Shown: positions 1-30,959 of the stretch, one piece after another
Layout of the letters: every line of letters begins with the position of its first letter
Numbering within the stretch: the first letter of the stretch is position 1
From: Desmodesmus armatus
Lineage: Eukaryota; Chlorophyta; Chlorophyceae; Sphaeropleales; Scenedesmaceae
NCBI GenBank assembly: GCA_007449985.2
Contig: VIIQ02000629.1
Span: forward strand, 124,001 to 188,000
Length of the DNA: 64,000 bases
Direction of reading: 5' to 3'
The notes under the pieces: generated by a model
Told to the model about the DNA's origin: nothing
Databases searched by the model: none
The model's input: only the letters and a program-made list of their open reading frames with translations
Position numbers and translations under genes: made by a program

Positions 1-128
1 GCTCTTCACACTGCCTACATCCTTCAGCCATCTAGATGTGTACCATGTCAACACAATCATGCTGTGCTGGGTCGTGCCGTGCTTTACTTCGACATGCCGT
101 CATGACCTTCCTTCCTGCTGCTGCACAG

Positions 129-8579
<8,451 letters not shown>

Positions 8580-8759
8580 TGCTTTGGATTTGAGACAGAT
8601 GCGGTGTGTTGCGCAGCGTTGAGTCCTGAATTCGAGTGGGGTGCCAACCCAAAGACAGCGCAGTGCGCCTGTTTTGTGCAAATGTGATGAGCTGACACCT
8701 GGTGGGGTGCCTGGTTTTATTTGGTTCAGCTGGCGCTACCGGGTGAGCTTGTACAGACT

Positions 8760-8764
8760 TGTAA
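8760..8764 (+). promoter_or_regulatory. Putative TGTAA poly(A) signal
   Basis: TGTAA lies about 180 nt after the stop codon of the coiled-coil gene. This pentamer is the usual poly(A) signal of chlorophycean algae. The remainder of 8580-9211 is a convergent 3' interval in which I see no gene. Confidence 0.5.
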
Positions 8765-9211
8765 GATAGGCTGGGGACACTTGTTGGTTTGAAAGGCAGC
8801 GATTGCAATCATTTCAACCGCCGGGACATTACTGGCCTGGGCATGTTGCATGTGCCGCAGTGCAACACAGTGTGCATGGCTCACGAGCCAGAAGCTGTGC
8901 ATCAGCAATACAGTAGGAGTGTTGGAAAATGGGCAGTTGCTTGCAAACTGTACAATTGCAATTCCCGGTGTTGTCAGAGAACACTGCAGGATTCAAGGTG
9001 CGTCAGCAAGAGGGGGCAATTTGTTCAACCCAAATAATTCACCCTGCACAGGACCAACCCATCGCTGCCAATCTGTGGGAGGCTGAAAGATGCGGAACAC
9101 CAGCCGCAGGCACTTCTTCGTCACCCATCCCAGAAGCAAAGGCTGGGGATCACCAACTCCTGTCAACAAACCAATCACTCAGGTCGTACTCAGCACCTTC
9201 CCACCACCAGA

Positions 9212-11990
9212 TCACTCGTCATCAGGTGCAAAGCTGTCAGTCGGCCCCTGCCTACTGCTGCTACGTCTGCTGCCACCCTCACTGCCAGGCCCCTGTGGCC
9301 TGTCCTTCAGCTGCGGGCTGCTGCTCCTGTACCCCTCTGCCGCACCTCCAGCACTGCTGTCAGCCAACCAAGCCTTGAACCGCCAGTGCTGCTCCAACCG
9401 CCGGCGAGGGCTGACCACACCATACTGCTCCTGCTGCTGCTGCTGCTTCCTGCTGGGGTCCTCCGGTAGCTGCTGGCTGTGCTGGGGACCCTGCTGCTGC
9501 TGGTTGCTGGGTAACGGCTGCTCGATTGGCTTGTCTGGCCCCTGCTGCTGCTGTCGCTGCTGGTGCAGGCTGGCAATTTCTCCCTGCACCTTCTTCAAGT
9601 CAGGGTTGTGTTCGTAGCCGCCCCACACCCGCCGCCTGTGCAGCTTGTCCTCTAGGTCCCGCTCCTGCTGCTGTTTGAGCTTCCGCCTGATCGCGTCCTC
9701 TAAAGCTCCTGCTGCCGCCTGCTCTGCAGGAGTAGCATCTGTGATGCTGCCACCGAGGTTTAGACCCCCAAGGTCCAAATTCACGCCCCGAACCTGGAAC
9801 CGCTGCCCGCTCTCTGTTGTGATCACGCGCTGGCGCTGCTGCTGCTGGTGCTGTGGCTGCATATCAGGCTGAGGGAAGGTCAGGAGCTGCAGGATGGGCC
9901 GGAAAACACGCGCAAGGCGAGCCAAGGGTGAGTGCAGCTCTTCATGCAAGGACTGCACCCCTGCTGCTGTGGTACCCCTGTCGAGCTCCAGTGCCCGCCA
10001 CTGCCTCAGCACGGCTGCCTGCTTTGCCGCCTGCTGCTGCTCATACTCCTGCACCTTCTGCTGCATCGAGGCTGCACTGAGAGACTCCGGCGTCCAAGGT
10101 GCGTCGAATTGGTAGTTGCGGCGCAGCCAGTTTGTGGCGGCTGAGATGGGCAGAAGCACTGTGAGAGTGAGGGCAAGGCTGGGCCAGATAAGGTAGGGCC
10201 AGGACATGGCCTGTATGGCTGTGTTGTCCATGGCCATGAGGACCAGCGCACCTGCAGGCATCATGGTAGACAACAGTGTGCATAATCCTGAGTGAGTCTG
10301 TCCCCTTACCATCAGTCTTATCCTGTAAGACTGTCTAGTCCCCTTCAGGGGGACTCAGTAAGTGAAGTGCGCTGAGTGATTCCAGTACCTGCCCCCTGTA
10401 CTACAGGTGACCTCACTCCTGGAGGATGTAGGTAGCTCCATGCATGACAAGCGATGCATGACAGCATCTGCCACTGCCGAGCGTCCCCACAGGGTCACAA
10501 GCCTTGCGCCACAACCCCAGCACAACACTGTTGGAAACAGCACACATCAGCACCCTGCACCGTGACTCAGCTCACCTCCTGGTGGATGTATGCAGTCACT
10601 CCACATCATCCAGGCTACTGTTGCTGCCATTGCTGCAGCCCGGCTGACCAAATTGGCGCCCCAAGCCTGCAGCACTGTCATGGCAATGGCTGTGGCGCCT
10701 AGCTGCCCTGCTAGGATGGGCCACAGCCTCACTGGCTCTGCTTCTGGCTTGCCGAACAGCAGGATGGCGCAGGTGCCAAAGGAGCCCAACAGCAGTGGGA
10801 CACCCTGCAGGAAATTGATGACCGCATGGCATGGTGGTGTGGATGCATGATGGTGAGGTGACCGTGTGTGCGAGAGGCATGCAGGGTTCAATTGTGCTGA
10901 CAGCACAGGTCCACTGCTGCATGCAGGGGACAGCAGCTGCTTCATGCAAGTGGCCCACGGTTGCTACACAAGCTGCCAGGCACAGCAGAGCACTGAGAGC
11001 CCCATGCAACAGCAGACCTGCATGCACAGCCAGGAGAGAACATTCAACTACAGCATGCTATGAAGTAGCCGCGTGCTCAGCACGACATGGGCGGTAGCAG
11101 GTGGCAGTGTCTAAAGCTCATATCGTGGCACTTCATGCTGCAATGCTACTGCCATCCACGCACCTGCTGGTGGAAGTGTCCCACCACAGGTAGCGTCTTT
11201 GCTGCTGCTGCCAGCACTCCCAGCACCAGCACAGCAGCTGCCATGCCCAAAGCACCCCACAGCAGGTCTGAGCAGCGGGTTGGGTGTGTCTGCAGGCCCC
11301 CTGAAACCTTGACACCTACGTATGCCTCGCAGGATGCTGCCACACCTGTCCAACTGCCACCTGAGAGCTTACTGGCTGTTGAGAAGCTGGACAGTAAGTG
11401 CTGGTCCCATGTGAGGGATCTGCGCTGGGAGGGGGCGGGCTTGTGGTGCTGTAGGGCAAGGTAGTAGGCCACCAGCCTGTATGCTTCACTCCTGCATGTG
11501 CAAGTCCAAGGTTTGAGCAAGGTTTCAGCACACTGTGACTGTGTTCAGTTGAGTTTGCTATTGTCGAGAGTGTGAAGGGTTGTGTCAGTAGGTTGTTTCA
11601 TTCCTGCAGATCGTGCATGGCCAGGGTGGTTATGACCTGGTCATGCACTGTATGGAGTAACAACAAAGTGGAAGCCAGCACTGCTGCTGCTTTGAGTACA
11701 ACAGTAGCACTCCACCATGGGCACTGCTGCTGGCTCTGTGAGTATGCTGCACCCTCAACGCAGGAGCAAGGAGTGTTCAAAGTCCTCAGCTGTATAGCTT
11801 ACCTGTTGATCCTCCCATCCTCGTCCTTGTCCAATATTTGAAAGGCCATGCTGAGTGACTGTTGGCTGACAGGCAGGCGTGAAAAGCTGACACTTGGGCT
11901 GACCTCTGGCTGGTCCTGTTTGCTGTGCCTGCAGATGAGTCCTCTGTGCTGTGCTGCATGTCTGCTGCCAGCCAATCCAGGCAGGATGAC
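9212..11990 (-). CDS. HPP-family integral membrane protein with N-terminal EF-hand (5' end not resolved)
   Basis: Exons read on the minus strand: 11990-11803, 11491-11164, 10804-10576, 10251-9212 (TGA at 9214-9212); phases agree at every junction. The EF-hand calcium loop is split by an intron: DKDEDGRIN at the end of one exon continues RSEAYRLVAYYL in the next, giving D1, D3, D5, G6, I8 and E12. Four hydrophobic segments follow: GALGMAAAVLVLGVLAAAA, LLLGSFGTCAILLF, ILAGQLGATAIAMTVL with VSRAAAMAATVAWMM, and LIWPSLALTLTVLLPI. The family signature SDCIHPPGGALVLMAM is split by the last intron. HPP proteins are four-helix membrane proteins; plant members have been reported as plastid nitrite transporters (family knowledge). 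The C-terminal 280 residues are Gln-rich and probably disordered. An alternative upstream exon near 12060-11991 (SLTLPHFRQLL) joining at 11934 is possible. The start codon probably lies between 12000 and 12470. Confidence 0.85.
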
Positions 11991-12931
11991 CTGCAAAGCA
12001 GTTGTCGAAAGTGAGGGAGGGTCAGTGAGCCTTCAATCGCTGTGCAGCATGCTTTGGACAGTTTTGGGAGGACAGTTGGTCCATGACACCCGCCCACATG
12101 CTGAATATCGCCTGGGTAGAGGTTGAGGGCCAGCTTGAGCTGTGCGAAAGGTAGCTTACTGTAAGCTGCACACGTACCTTGTCTGTTCGTGGCAGTGGCA
12201 ATCTTCTGCTGTGCTGCATCCCCAGTGGGTGCCGAGTCTGCTGCTGCATTGCAAGGTTGTGCTGCATGCAGGCCAGTGCAGCCATCAGGATGTTACAATA
12301 GGATGTAAGGTGTATGTTGGTGTTCAGCTCTCGCCAGGGAAAACGCTCATGCCACGGAAGAAGATGGTGACGATGAAACCGTGCCAGTTGCTGTGGCTGT
12401 CTGTGGATTAATGGTCTTACTGTAACAGAGAAAATTGTCTGAGTGCCTGCCAGGCATGTACACACAATGGTCGGCCATCCGGAGCCGCTGTAGCAAGGTC
12501 ATACAACGGTACATCCAGCGAGGTTGCTGAATTGCAGCTCAATATTCTTGAAAGTTACTAGAAGTACGATTATGTTGTGATGGGAAGCCGGGCGAGCAGA
12601 ATGTACTGCAAGTCATGTTCATGTCAGTCAAGCGAGCATCACGGACCGTAGTTAGAGAGCACCATAGTAGAATGCTTGGACCTAAGGATTGCTGAGAACT
12701 TGAGGGCCGTGTTGTCCAGATACCGGCAGAACACCCTCCAGTTTGTTACCAACTACCTTTAGTCTACAACACTGTTCCAAGCTCGCGACGTCAATAAGAG
12801 TAGCCTCGTTCGTTTACTGGCAAGAACGACTACTAATAGAGGCAACAAACCCACCGCATTCACACAGTCGCCCCTGCCCCTTACAAACTATCTGCATCGC
12901 GATCGTCCCAACCCACAGCAATTGCGGCACC

Positions 12932-14790
12932 ATGGCCTTGAGCCACCTGGAAAGCACCTGGGGGGAGCTGCCAGCGCCCTGCTTGCAGGTGCGTGGTGGC
13001 ATTCATGTTGGAGGGTGGTGGTAGAGGTTGCAGCAGCATTGTCTCAATTAGCACCCTTCTGTGCAAGTGTTGCAGCAAATGTACTTATACGCTGTTCAAC
13101 TTGCAACGAGCTGTTTTCTGGAGCCTCAGGTCACCCCAGACATCAACCCAACCTGTGCCAGCCTAGCACCTGGAGTGTCTCGTCTTCCACCACTCTACTT
13201 GTGCTGTACAGCCCGACATGCTGGCTTACATGTGCTAAAAACAGTCTCTCTGCTCACCTTCTGTTTTCATCCGTGTGACATACACAGGCTGTGGCCCAGC
13301 ACCTCAGCAATCCACAAGACGCCCTGTCAGCGCGGTTGACCTGCAGCAGCTGGGCCCGGGCCCTGCCCCTGCCTCAGATCACTCTCAGCCTGACAGCAAC
13401 AGCCTCGGGACTCAGCCCCCAGGCAGGACTTAAGCTACAAAAGCTCGTGCAGGCCCTGAAGGACAGCCAGCACACCCTGGGCCCTGTCAGGCAGCTCGTG
13501 CTCGGCCTCACTCCTAACAGTGGTGTGACCAACCACCCTGGTCACACCTGTGAGGCCTCGTTCCTCCCGCGTGCCGGGGCTGGGTCAAGCCCAGATGTGG
13601 ACAATCAGCAGCAGCAGCAGCACCATTCACAGCAGCGCACAGCAGATGCCAGGGCAGCAAGCGCTCAACAAGCAGCAGCAGCAGCTGGAGCGCCCAGCAC
13701 AGCGCCTGAGACCACACTATCCTTGCTAGCAACAGCACTGGCCTCACTGCCAGCCCTTGACACAGTCAGCATCAGCATCAGGAAGCAGCAGCACACTAGC
13801 AGCCTTGTGCTGCAGCATGCAGCTATCCTCGCAGGTGCTGCTGCTTCGCCCCGCCAGGCAACCGTGCAGGACTGTCACGCAGTCCTGTGGCGCCTGCTGA
13901 GCCTGCCTCACTTGAAGCAGCAGCTGCGCAGCCTGTCAATCACATGCGAGGGCCTCTGGCCCAACCATAAGCGCCTGGCAGCAGCACTACTGCAGCTCAA
14001 AAGCCTCTCGGCTCTCAAGCTGCAAAGCTGCCCCCTGTCCAGCTTGACCCGACTGCCAGCTCTTCCCCAGCTGCAGCAGCTGTCAGTGTCAGGGCGCCAC
14101 TTAGAGCCTGTCCCTCGCAGCTACAGCGTGAGGCAGCTGCCGCTGCTGCCGTCACTTCCAGGGCTGCAGTCGCTGCAGCTCCTGCAGCTGCCGCAGGACG
14201 TGCAGTGGCAAGAGCAGGAGGACATTGCTGCTGCCCAGCACACAGCACAGCGACGCAGCCTGGCAGCAGCAGCAGCTTCTACAGATGGCCAGGGCACTGC
14301 TGCTGATGCAATGCTCAGCAGCGGTGCTGCCAGGACCGCTGCTGCTGCCACCAGCCGTCACCCGCAACATGAGCAGCACCACCAGCATGGGGGGCACCAA
14401 GACCTCAGCAGGGTGTCTGACTGGCGGTCTGTGCAGCAATGGGTCACCAGCAGCATCCTGCAGCAGTGCCCCAATCTGCAGCAGCTACAGAGTGACTTTG
14501 TCCTGGGCCCAGCTGTCACGCAACTACAGCACCTAGTGGTGCTCAAAACCCCACACACGGCTGCGGTGTGTGTATGCTGCCCGTGTGCTGCTGCACGCTG
14601 CCAGGGTACTGCAGCAGCAGCAGGGGGACGTGCTGCAGCACAGCTGCCAGCTGCAGGCAGCAGCACAGCAGCTGCAGGGGCCAGGGCACAGGGGAGGCAC
14701 AGCATGGCTGCGGCAGCTGTAGCGGCTGCTAGGCAGGATGCTGCGTGGCGCTGCTGCCAGCAGCAGGTGTTGTGCTCGTGCAGCAGCTGA
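12932..14790 (+). CDS. F-box-like / leucine-rich repeat protein
   Basis: Two exons: 12932-12988 (ATG to CTTGCAG) and 13288-14790; they join in phase 0 and encode about 519 residues. The N-terminus WGELPAPCLQAVAQHLSNP followed by ARLTCSSWARAL has the Leu-Pro and Cys-x-x-Trp spacing of an F-box, the motif that binds SKP1 in SCF ubiquitin ligases. Irregular leucine-rich repeats follow (LKQQLRSLSITCEGL, LKSLSALKLQSCPLSSL, LPQLQQLSVSG, LPGLQSLQLLQLP), separated by Gln/Ala/His-rich insertions. The last 75 codons (from about 14565) turn Cys/Ala-rich in this frame. A donor-like GCG|GTGTGTG at 14563 and a more helix-like neighbouring frame suggest that the end of the gene is not certain. Target and pathway cannot be told from sequence. 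Divergent from the HPP gene. Confidence 0.65.
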
Positions 14791-15671
14791 GGCATATTTA
14801 GGTGGCCTGCCAACAGTCCAGACCAGGCTGGTGTGTGTATCACCTGGTTTGCAGTAGCCATGTGCTGCAGGCTTGAGAGTTACCCTGTGCTTTGATCGAC
14901 ATTGCCGCAATGCAAGTGTGAACAGCAACCCTTCATGTCTGTTTCAACGACGACAAGGTTGAAATGCTGATGCACGAATCATGGGAAGACATGCAAAGCC
15001 ACATGAGCAAGTGCAGAACCTTACAGGCTTGTGGCCTTTAGGCATCTTGCAAGATTGTGCAAGGACTTGTGTTGGGCTGGTGTGGTGCAACATTGATGGC
15101 TCTGGCAGTTGTGTGTTCTGGTCCCCCCTGGACAGGATGAGCTGATACCTGTGCACGTGCCTAAACGTTGCATGAACACCAGCTTTGAGTTGCGGGTGTC
15201 TGACAAATTCTGTCCGGCGTTCAGCCTACCCTGCCCTAGTGTCAAGCAAACATGTCTTCCACATGCAGCTTGGAGCCTGTATGCCACGAAAGCTTGCTTG
15301 TGGTGGTAAGGGTGAAACAGAGGGACAGATCAGCAAGAACAGCATGTTGCAGCTTGCACATTGCTGCCGATAGATGGCGCAGCAGATAATTCAATTTGTG
15401 TAGTTCTACCGACATCACAAGCAGGAGTATCAACTAAGCCCTCACACACTGACATGTCATGATCTCGACCTTCTAGAAACTTTCAAGCAAAACCAGCGCT
15501 CTATGCTTGTTGGTAGATTCTTGAGTTCTTGACTAGCACTATCATCGTTGATCAAGAGCTCATAGCTCCAGCGGTGATCATATTGTGGTCTGGCGCCTGT
15601 GACAGACGACGTTGCCAGTGTGCCTCGGTACAGGTTGCGTGCCTAGTTGCTGTTAGTACTTCCTTGACAAG
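14791..15671. other. Intergenic interval before HSP110
   Basis: No reading frame here has credible exon structure or a recognisable domain. The interval should contain the 3' end of the F-box/LRR gene and the promoter and 5' UTR of HSP110. I see no clear heat shock element array. Confidence 0.5.
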
Positions 15672-27049
<11,378 letters not shown>

Positions 27050-28051
27050 GCAGCGAGAGGGGCTTTATGGCTAGGTTTGCGGCTTGCTGTCGGACGCAAA
27101 GCTTGCATGGTTTGAGGGGGTGGTTGCCTGCGTCGTTGTGTGCTGGTGCTGCTTGGTGCTGGCTCTGGTGTGGTGATTTCTCAAAACAGGGGGTGTTTGT
27201 GTGTTGCAGCAGGCAGTATCAGCAACCGTCGAGTGCTTATTGCTGTACATATGTTGGTGGGTTGCTCAGCATCCATCCCTGATGGAGCATCTGGCAATCA
27301 ATCAAGCAGGCACGGTGAAGTGAGACGTCCTGTTGTTGGTTCATTGTGAAGCTGGTGGTTTGGCGCCGGTGCTATGGTGCACACGTATAGGCCGGTTTTC
27401 AGCATGCTGCTGCCTGGCAGTGGCTCCCATGTAACGCCAAGCTATTTCATGCACATGCACATTTCAGCTGACTGCTTCTTACACCTTGTAAGCCTCGGGC
27501 TGTCGCTCATGCACATGGGGATTCTCATACCAATCAGACGGTCCACGCTCGATTGTCTCAAACTTGCTGTTGCATGGTGCTTTAGCCTTGCTGGTACACT
27601 ACAGTGCTTGGGCTTCCTGAGTCTGCTACAAGTTGGTCAACCCCTTTGTGCAGTGAAGCACACATGGTAGCTGACACAGCTACTGGAGCCTGGACTGGTA
27701 TACCATTACCAGTAGTATACTAGGCAGGTACGTACCTCCCTTATATGGCTGGGCTTACCAGGCTGGCATGGTCCTTGCTGCACAGCTGTAGAGATCTGGT
27801 GAAGAACGCAGCCTGTGCATTGATGAGGAGTCCCACAGCCAAATTTCATTGCACATGATCTCGGAAAGACACCAATCTTACACGTCTTTCTCAAAAAACA
27901 CAGTGTGGGGTACGAGGTACAGCAACGGCCCGTACCCCAACGTGCCGTGGGTATCCGTGGCCCAGTACCAACTTCAGACTGATCTGTTACTTTCCGATTC
28001 GCTACCAGCTCGTTGTTGGGTCTGACCTCGATACTGTCGCGTGCGACAAAC
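27050..28051. other. Intergenic interval with HSP110 3' end and TPR-J promoter
   Basis: No credible coding exon is seen. TGTAA occurs at 27430-27434 and 27487-27491, about 380 and 440 nt after the HSP110 stop, and either is a candidate poly(A) signal. The last 200 bases should hold the promoter and 5' UTR of the next gene. Confidence 0.5.
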
Positions 28052-30921
28052 ATGGCAGATGCCCAAAGCTCCGGAATGAGAGATCAGGCTTCGGGCTACA
28101 GCACGCAATCCAGTAAGAGTGGTCAGATACGAAAAAGAGGGAATGCTTATTTCCTCCAAGCGCGTGAGGCATCAGGGGAGCAGCAGCACAGGTAAGTTCA
28201 GTTGGTCATCCCCCTACATTGGACTGGATGCTGTTCAAGCACTGCACCTTGTGCTGCCATCTGCCTCCATAATCCACATGCTATGTTATTCACCTATACT
28301 GCCACAGGCTGCTGGAGCTGGCAGTCGGCTTGTATGACAAAGCCCTCGCAGCAGCAACTGACACAGCAGATGTGGCATCCGCACACAAGAATGCTGCAGC
28401 TGCACTGGTGCACCTTGCAGAATGCAACAGCAACAGCAACCATCAACATGAAAGGGCTTCCATCAACACCAACAAGGCCGTCGAGCTGCTGACACAGGCC
28501 GTTCAGCACAGGTGGGCGGTCATGACGTGATCACGTGTGCACATGCTGCCTGTCTCGCCATGTACCACACGGCCCCTGCTGGCCCTGTTGCCCAGGAAAC
28601 ATCCTGCAGCAGCGCTGCTGAATAGCTTGAGTCGTGCACCACAGCCATACACACATACAGACAACTTGTGGACGGATGTGGATGTTGTGGATCATCACAC
28701 TACCCTGCTTGGGTCCCTCACATGCCCCAGGCCCCACCACTCCTCCACCCAAGCCCCAGACAGACACAAACCCCAGCCTCATCATAGCTTCCTGTTTCTG
28801 CTCGTTGTGTTGCTCCTTTGTCTGCTCCACACGCCCTGCTGGCCTGCAGGTGCCGTGCACATGACTGCGGCGAGGTAGCTGGCTTGCCTGATGCATGGAT
28901 AGAGGAGGCGTGGGATGGCATTGGAGTGGTGGTGGACAAGCTGCAGGGGGTGAGTGAATGACATCATATGCCGTTGCAGTTTGCTGGCACAGAGCAGAGA
29001 AAGAGAGATATGGCGCGGAGTGCCAGGCAGGGGGAGGACGTGTGTGACTGCCCCGCAGTCGCCACGTCCCCACCATGCCACGGCATAGAGCAGATGTACA
29101 ATGTCAACAACTTGCATGCGCGCAGAGCAGAATAGTGCCACGTGCAATTGAGTCAAAGCAGTGCCCTTGGCGTCTGTGGTGCGCGACACTTGCAGCAGCT
29201 CAGCCAAAGCAGGAAAGCCCCTGGGGCATCTGCATCTGCACCTGGCATGATGCTCAACATGCCATCAGTGTGTGACAAGTGGGGGTACTTCGTGAGTTAC
29301 CAACTGGGGGAGGGGGTGGCGGTGGACATGCCGCAAGGGGTGAATGTTTGGTCGCACATACCCTCTTCACACTCAAGCATGCCGCCTCATGCTCATGTCT
29401 TGAGGCATGCATGTTTCATAGGCCCAGTCTGATTCTCACCTGCTGTCTGCACCCTTTGTTGTACGCATTTGTCTGATCACCAGGTCCTGAGCTCTTGGGT
29501 GTCAGCCAGCCCTTCCAGTACAGCATCAGTGCTGCACCAGCTGGACGTGCTGCGCAGCGTGGTGCCTGAACACTGCCAGTTATGGCTGGTGGACGCCATG
29601 CGGTGAGACAGTACAGCACAGTACGATGCCGTGCAGTACAGTACAGCACTGTACACTGCAGGGGTGTGATGGTGGCATGTTGCAGCGTGCCGGTATTTGC
29701 CGCAAGTCATCTTGGCCGATTGGGTGTTTCTATTGAAGCTCGACCATCAAGCTTCTCACCTGCGCACACCACACGCTCGCGAATAGACACCCGCCTTGCA
29801 TCATGTAAGCTTGTAGACTCTTTGCAGCACTCTTCCCTGCCTTTCTTTGTCGCGCATGTGCCCTTCTGCCACATGTGGCCCTAACTCTGTGGATCCTCAC
29901 TTGCAGGTAGCAGAATCTCTTTCGACCTGCATGAATCACCGTTGTACTGTCTCTGCCTGCTGCTTGCAGCCAGGTGCTCTCCAGCATACGGGATACGGCT
30001 GCAGGCCTGATCAGTCCCACAGGTCAGCGTGCAGGACAGGCTGGGCCTGACTGGAAGACCTGCCTCATAATGATGGCAGAGGCAAAGAGGACACTCATCG
30101 AGGCCCTGGAGGTGTGCTTGCATGGATGCCTTTTGTCTTGAGGGCAGGGACAATGATGACGGCCACCACTACAGTCATACTGGGATTTTTGCGGTGTCTG
30201 TTGCTGCTATGGGTAACTGCTGAGCTATATACGTGCAGTGACTAGGCGCGTCTCTGTGTAATGTTGACTTCCAACTGCCACCCTGTGTTTGCTGCACCCC
30301 CCCGTCCTGTGCCTTACACAGCTCGCCTTTGTCCACGAGGACACCGAGGCTGCCGATGCCCTGCTGCGGGTGGAAGATGACATGTGGGCCATGAAGTGCC
30401 GCTGTGAGAGCACACAGGTCAGTCCTGGGCCAAAGGGTCCAACGCTGGTTTATGCACAGGGCAGGACACCTTAGCACAGCACCGTACAGTATAGCCTGGT
30501 ATAGCTGTTATTTATTTCAAGTGACACACATGAACCATCAGCTGTGGTGCACACCGTGCTTGATGCTGGGACATTGGTGACATGCACCTTTCTGTAGCTA
30601 AGGGGTTGCTGCAATATGCAATACCAACAGTCATGCACCTACAAAGGTCTGCGGCTCACAAGTGACACGTGTTTTGTCCAATTGGCATGAAAACAGTCCT
30701 GGTGCTGCATTTGGGGTTGCTGCAGGCCCGCCTGCAAGGGGACCAAATGCTGGCAAGGGTTGTCACACAAATCGCATTATTCCAGGAGCAGCAGGACAAG
30801 CAGCAGCAGCAGCAGCAGCAGAAGTCAGAGTCTTCATCCGATGAGGCCCAACCCCACAGGAATAAACAGAAGCCAAACAAGCGCCAGAGGGAGGCCGCAC
30901 GGCAGCAGCGCGAGCAGGCAG

Positions 30922-30959
<38 letters not shown>

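Noticed and set aside
9090..9617. 175-codon Cys/Leu-rich plus frame
   Set aside because: It is antisense to the Gln-rich last exon of the HPP gene; CTG repeats opposite CAG repeats keep it open.
11600..11780. Extra HPP-gene exon in the 11.6-11.78 kb minus frame (hydrophobic LLLLHTV)
   Set aside because: Direct joining of 11803 to 11491 rebuilds a perfect EF-hand with matching phase, so this segment is intron.
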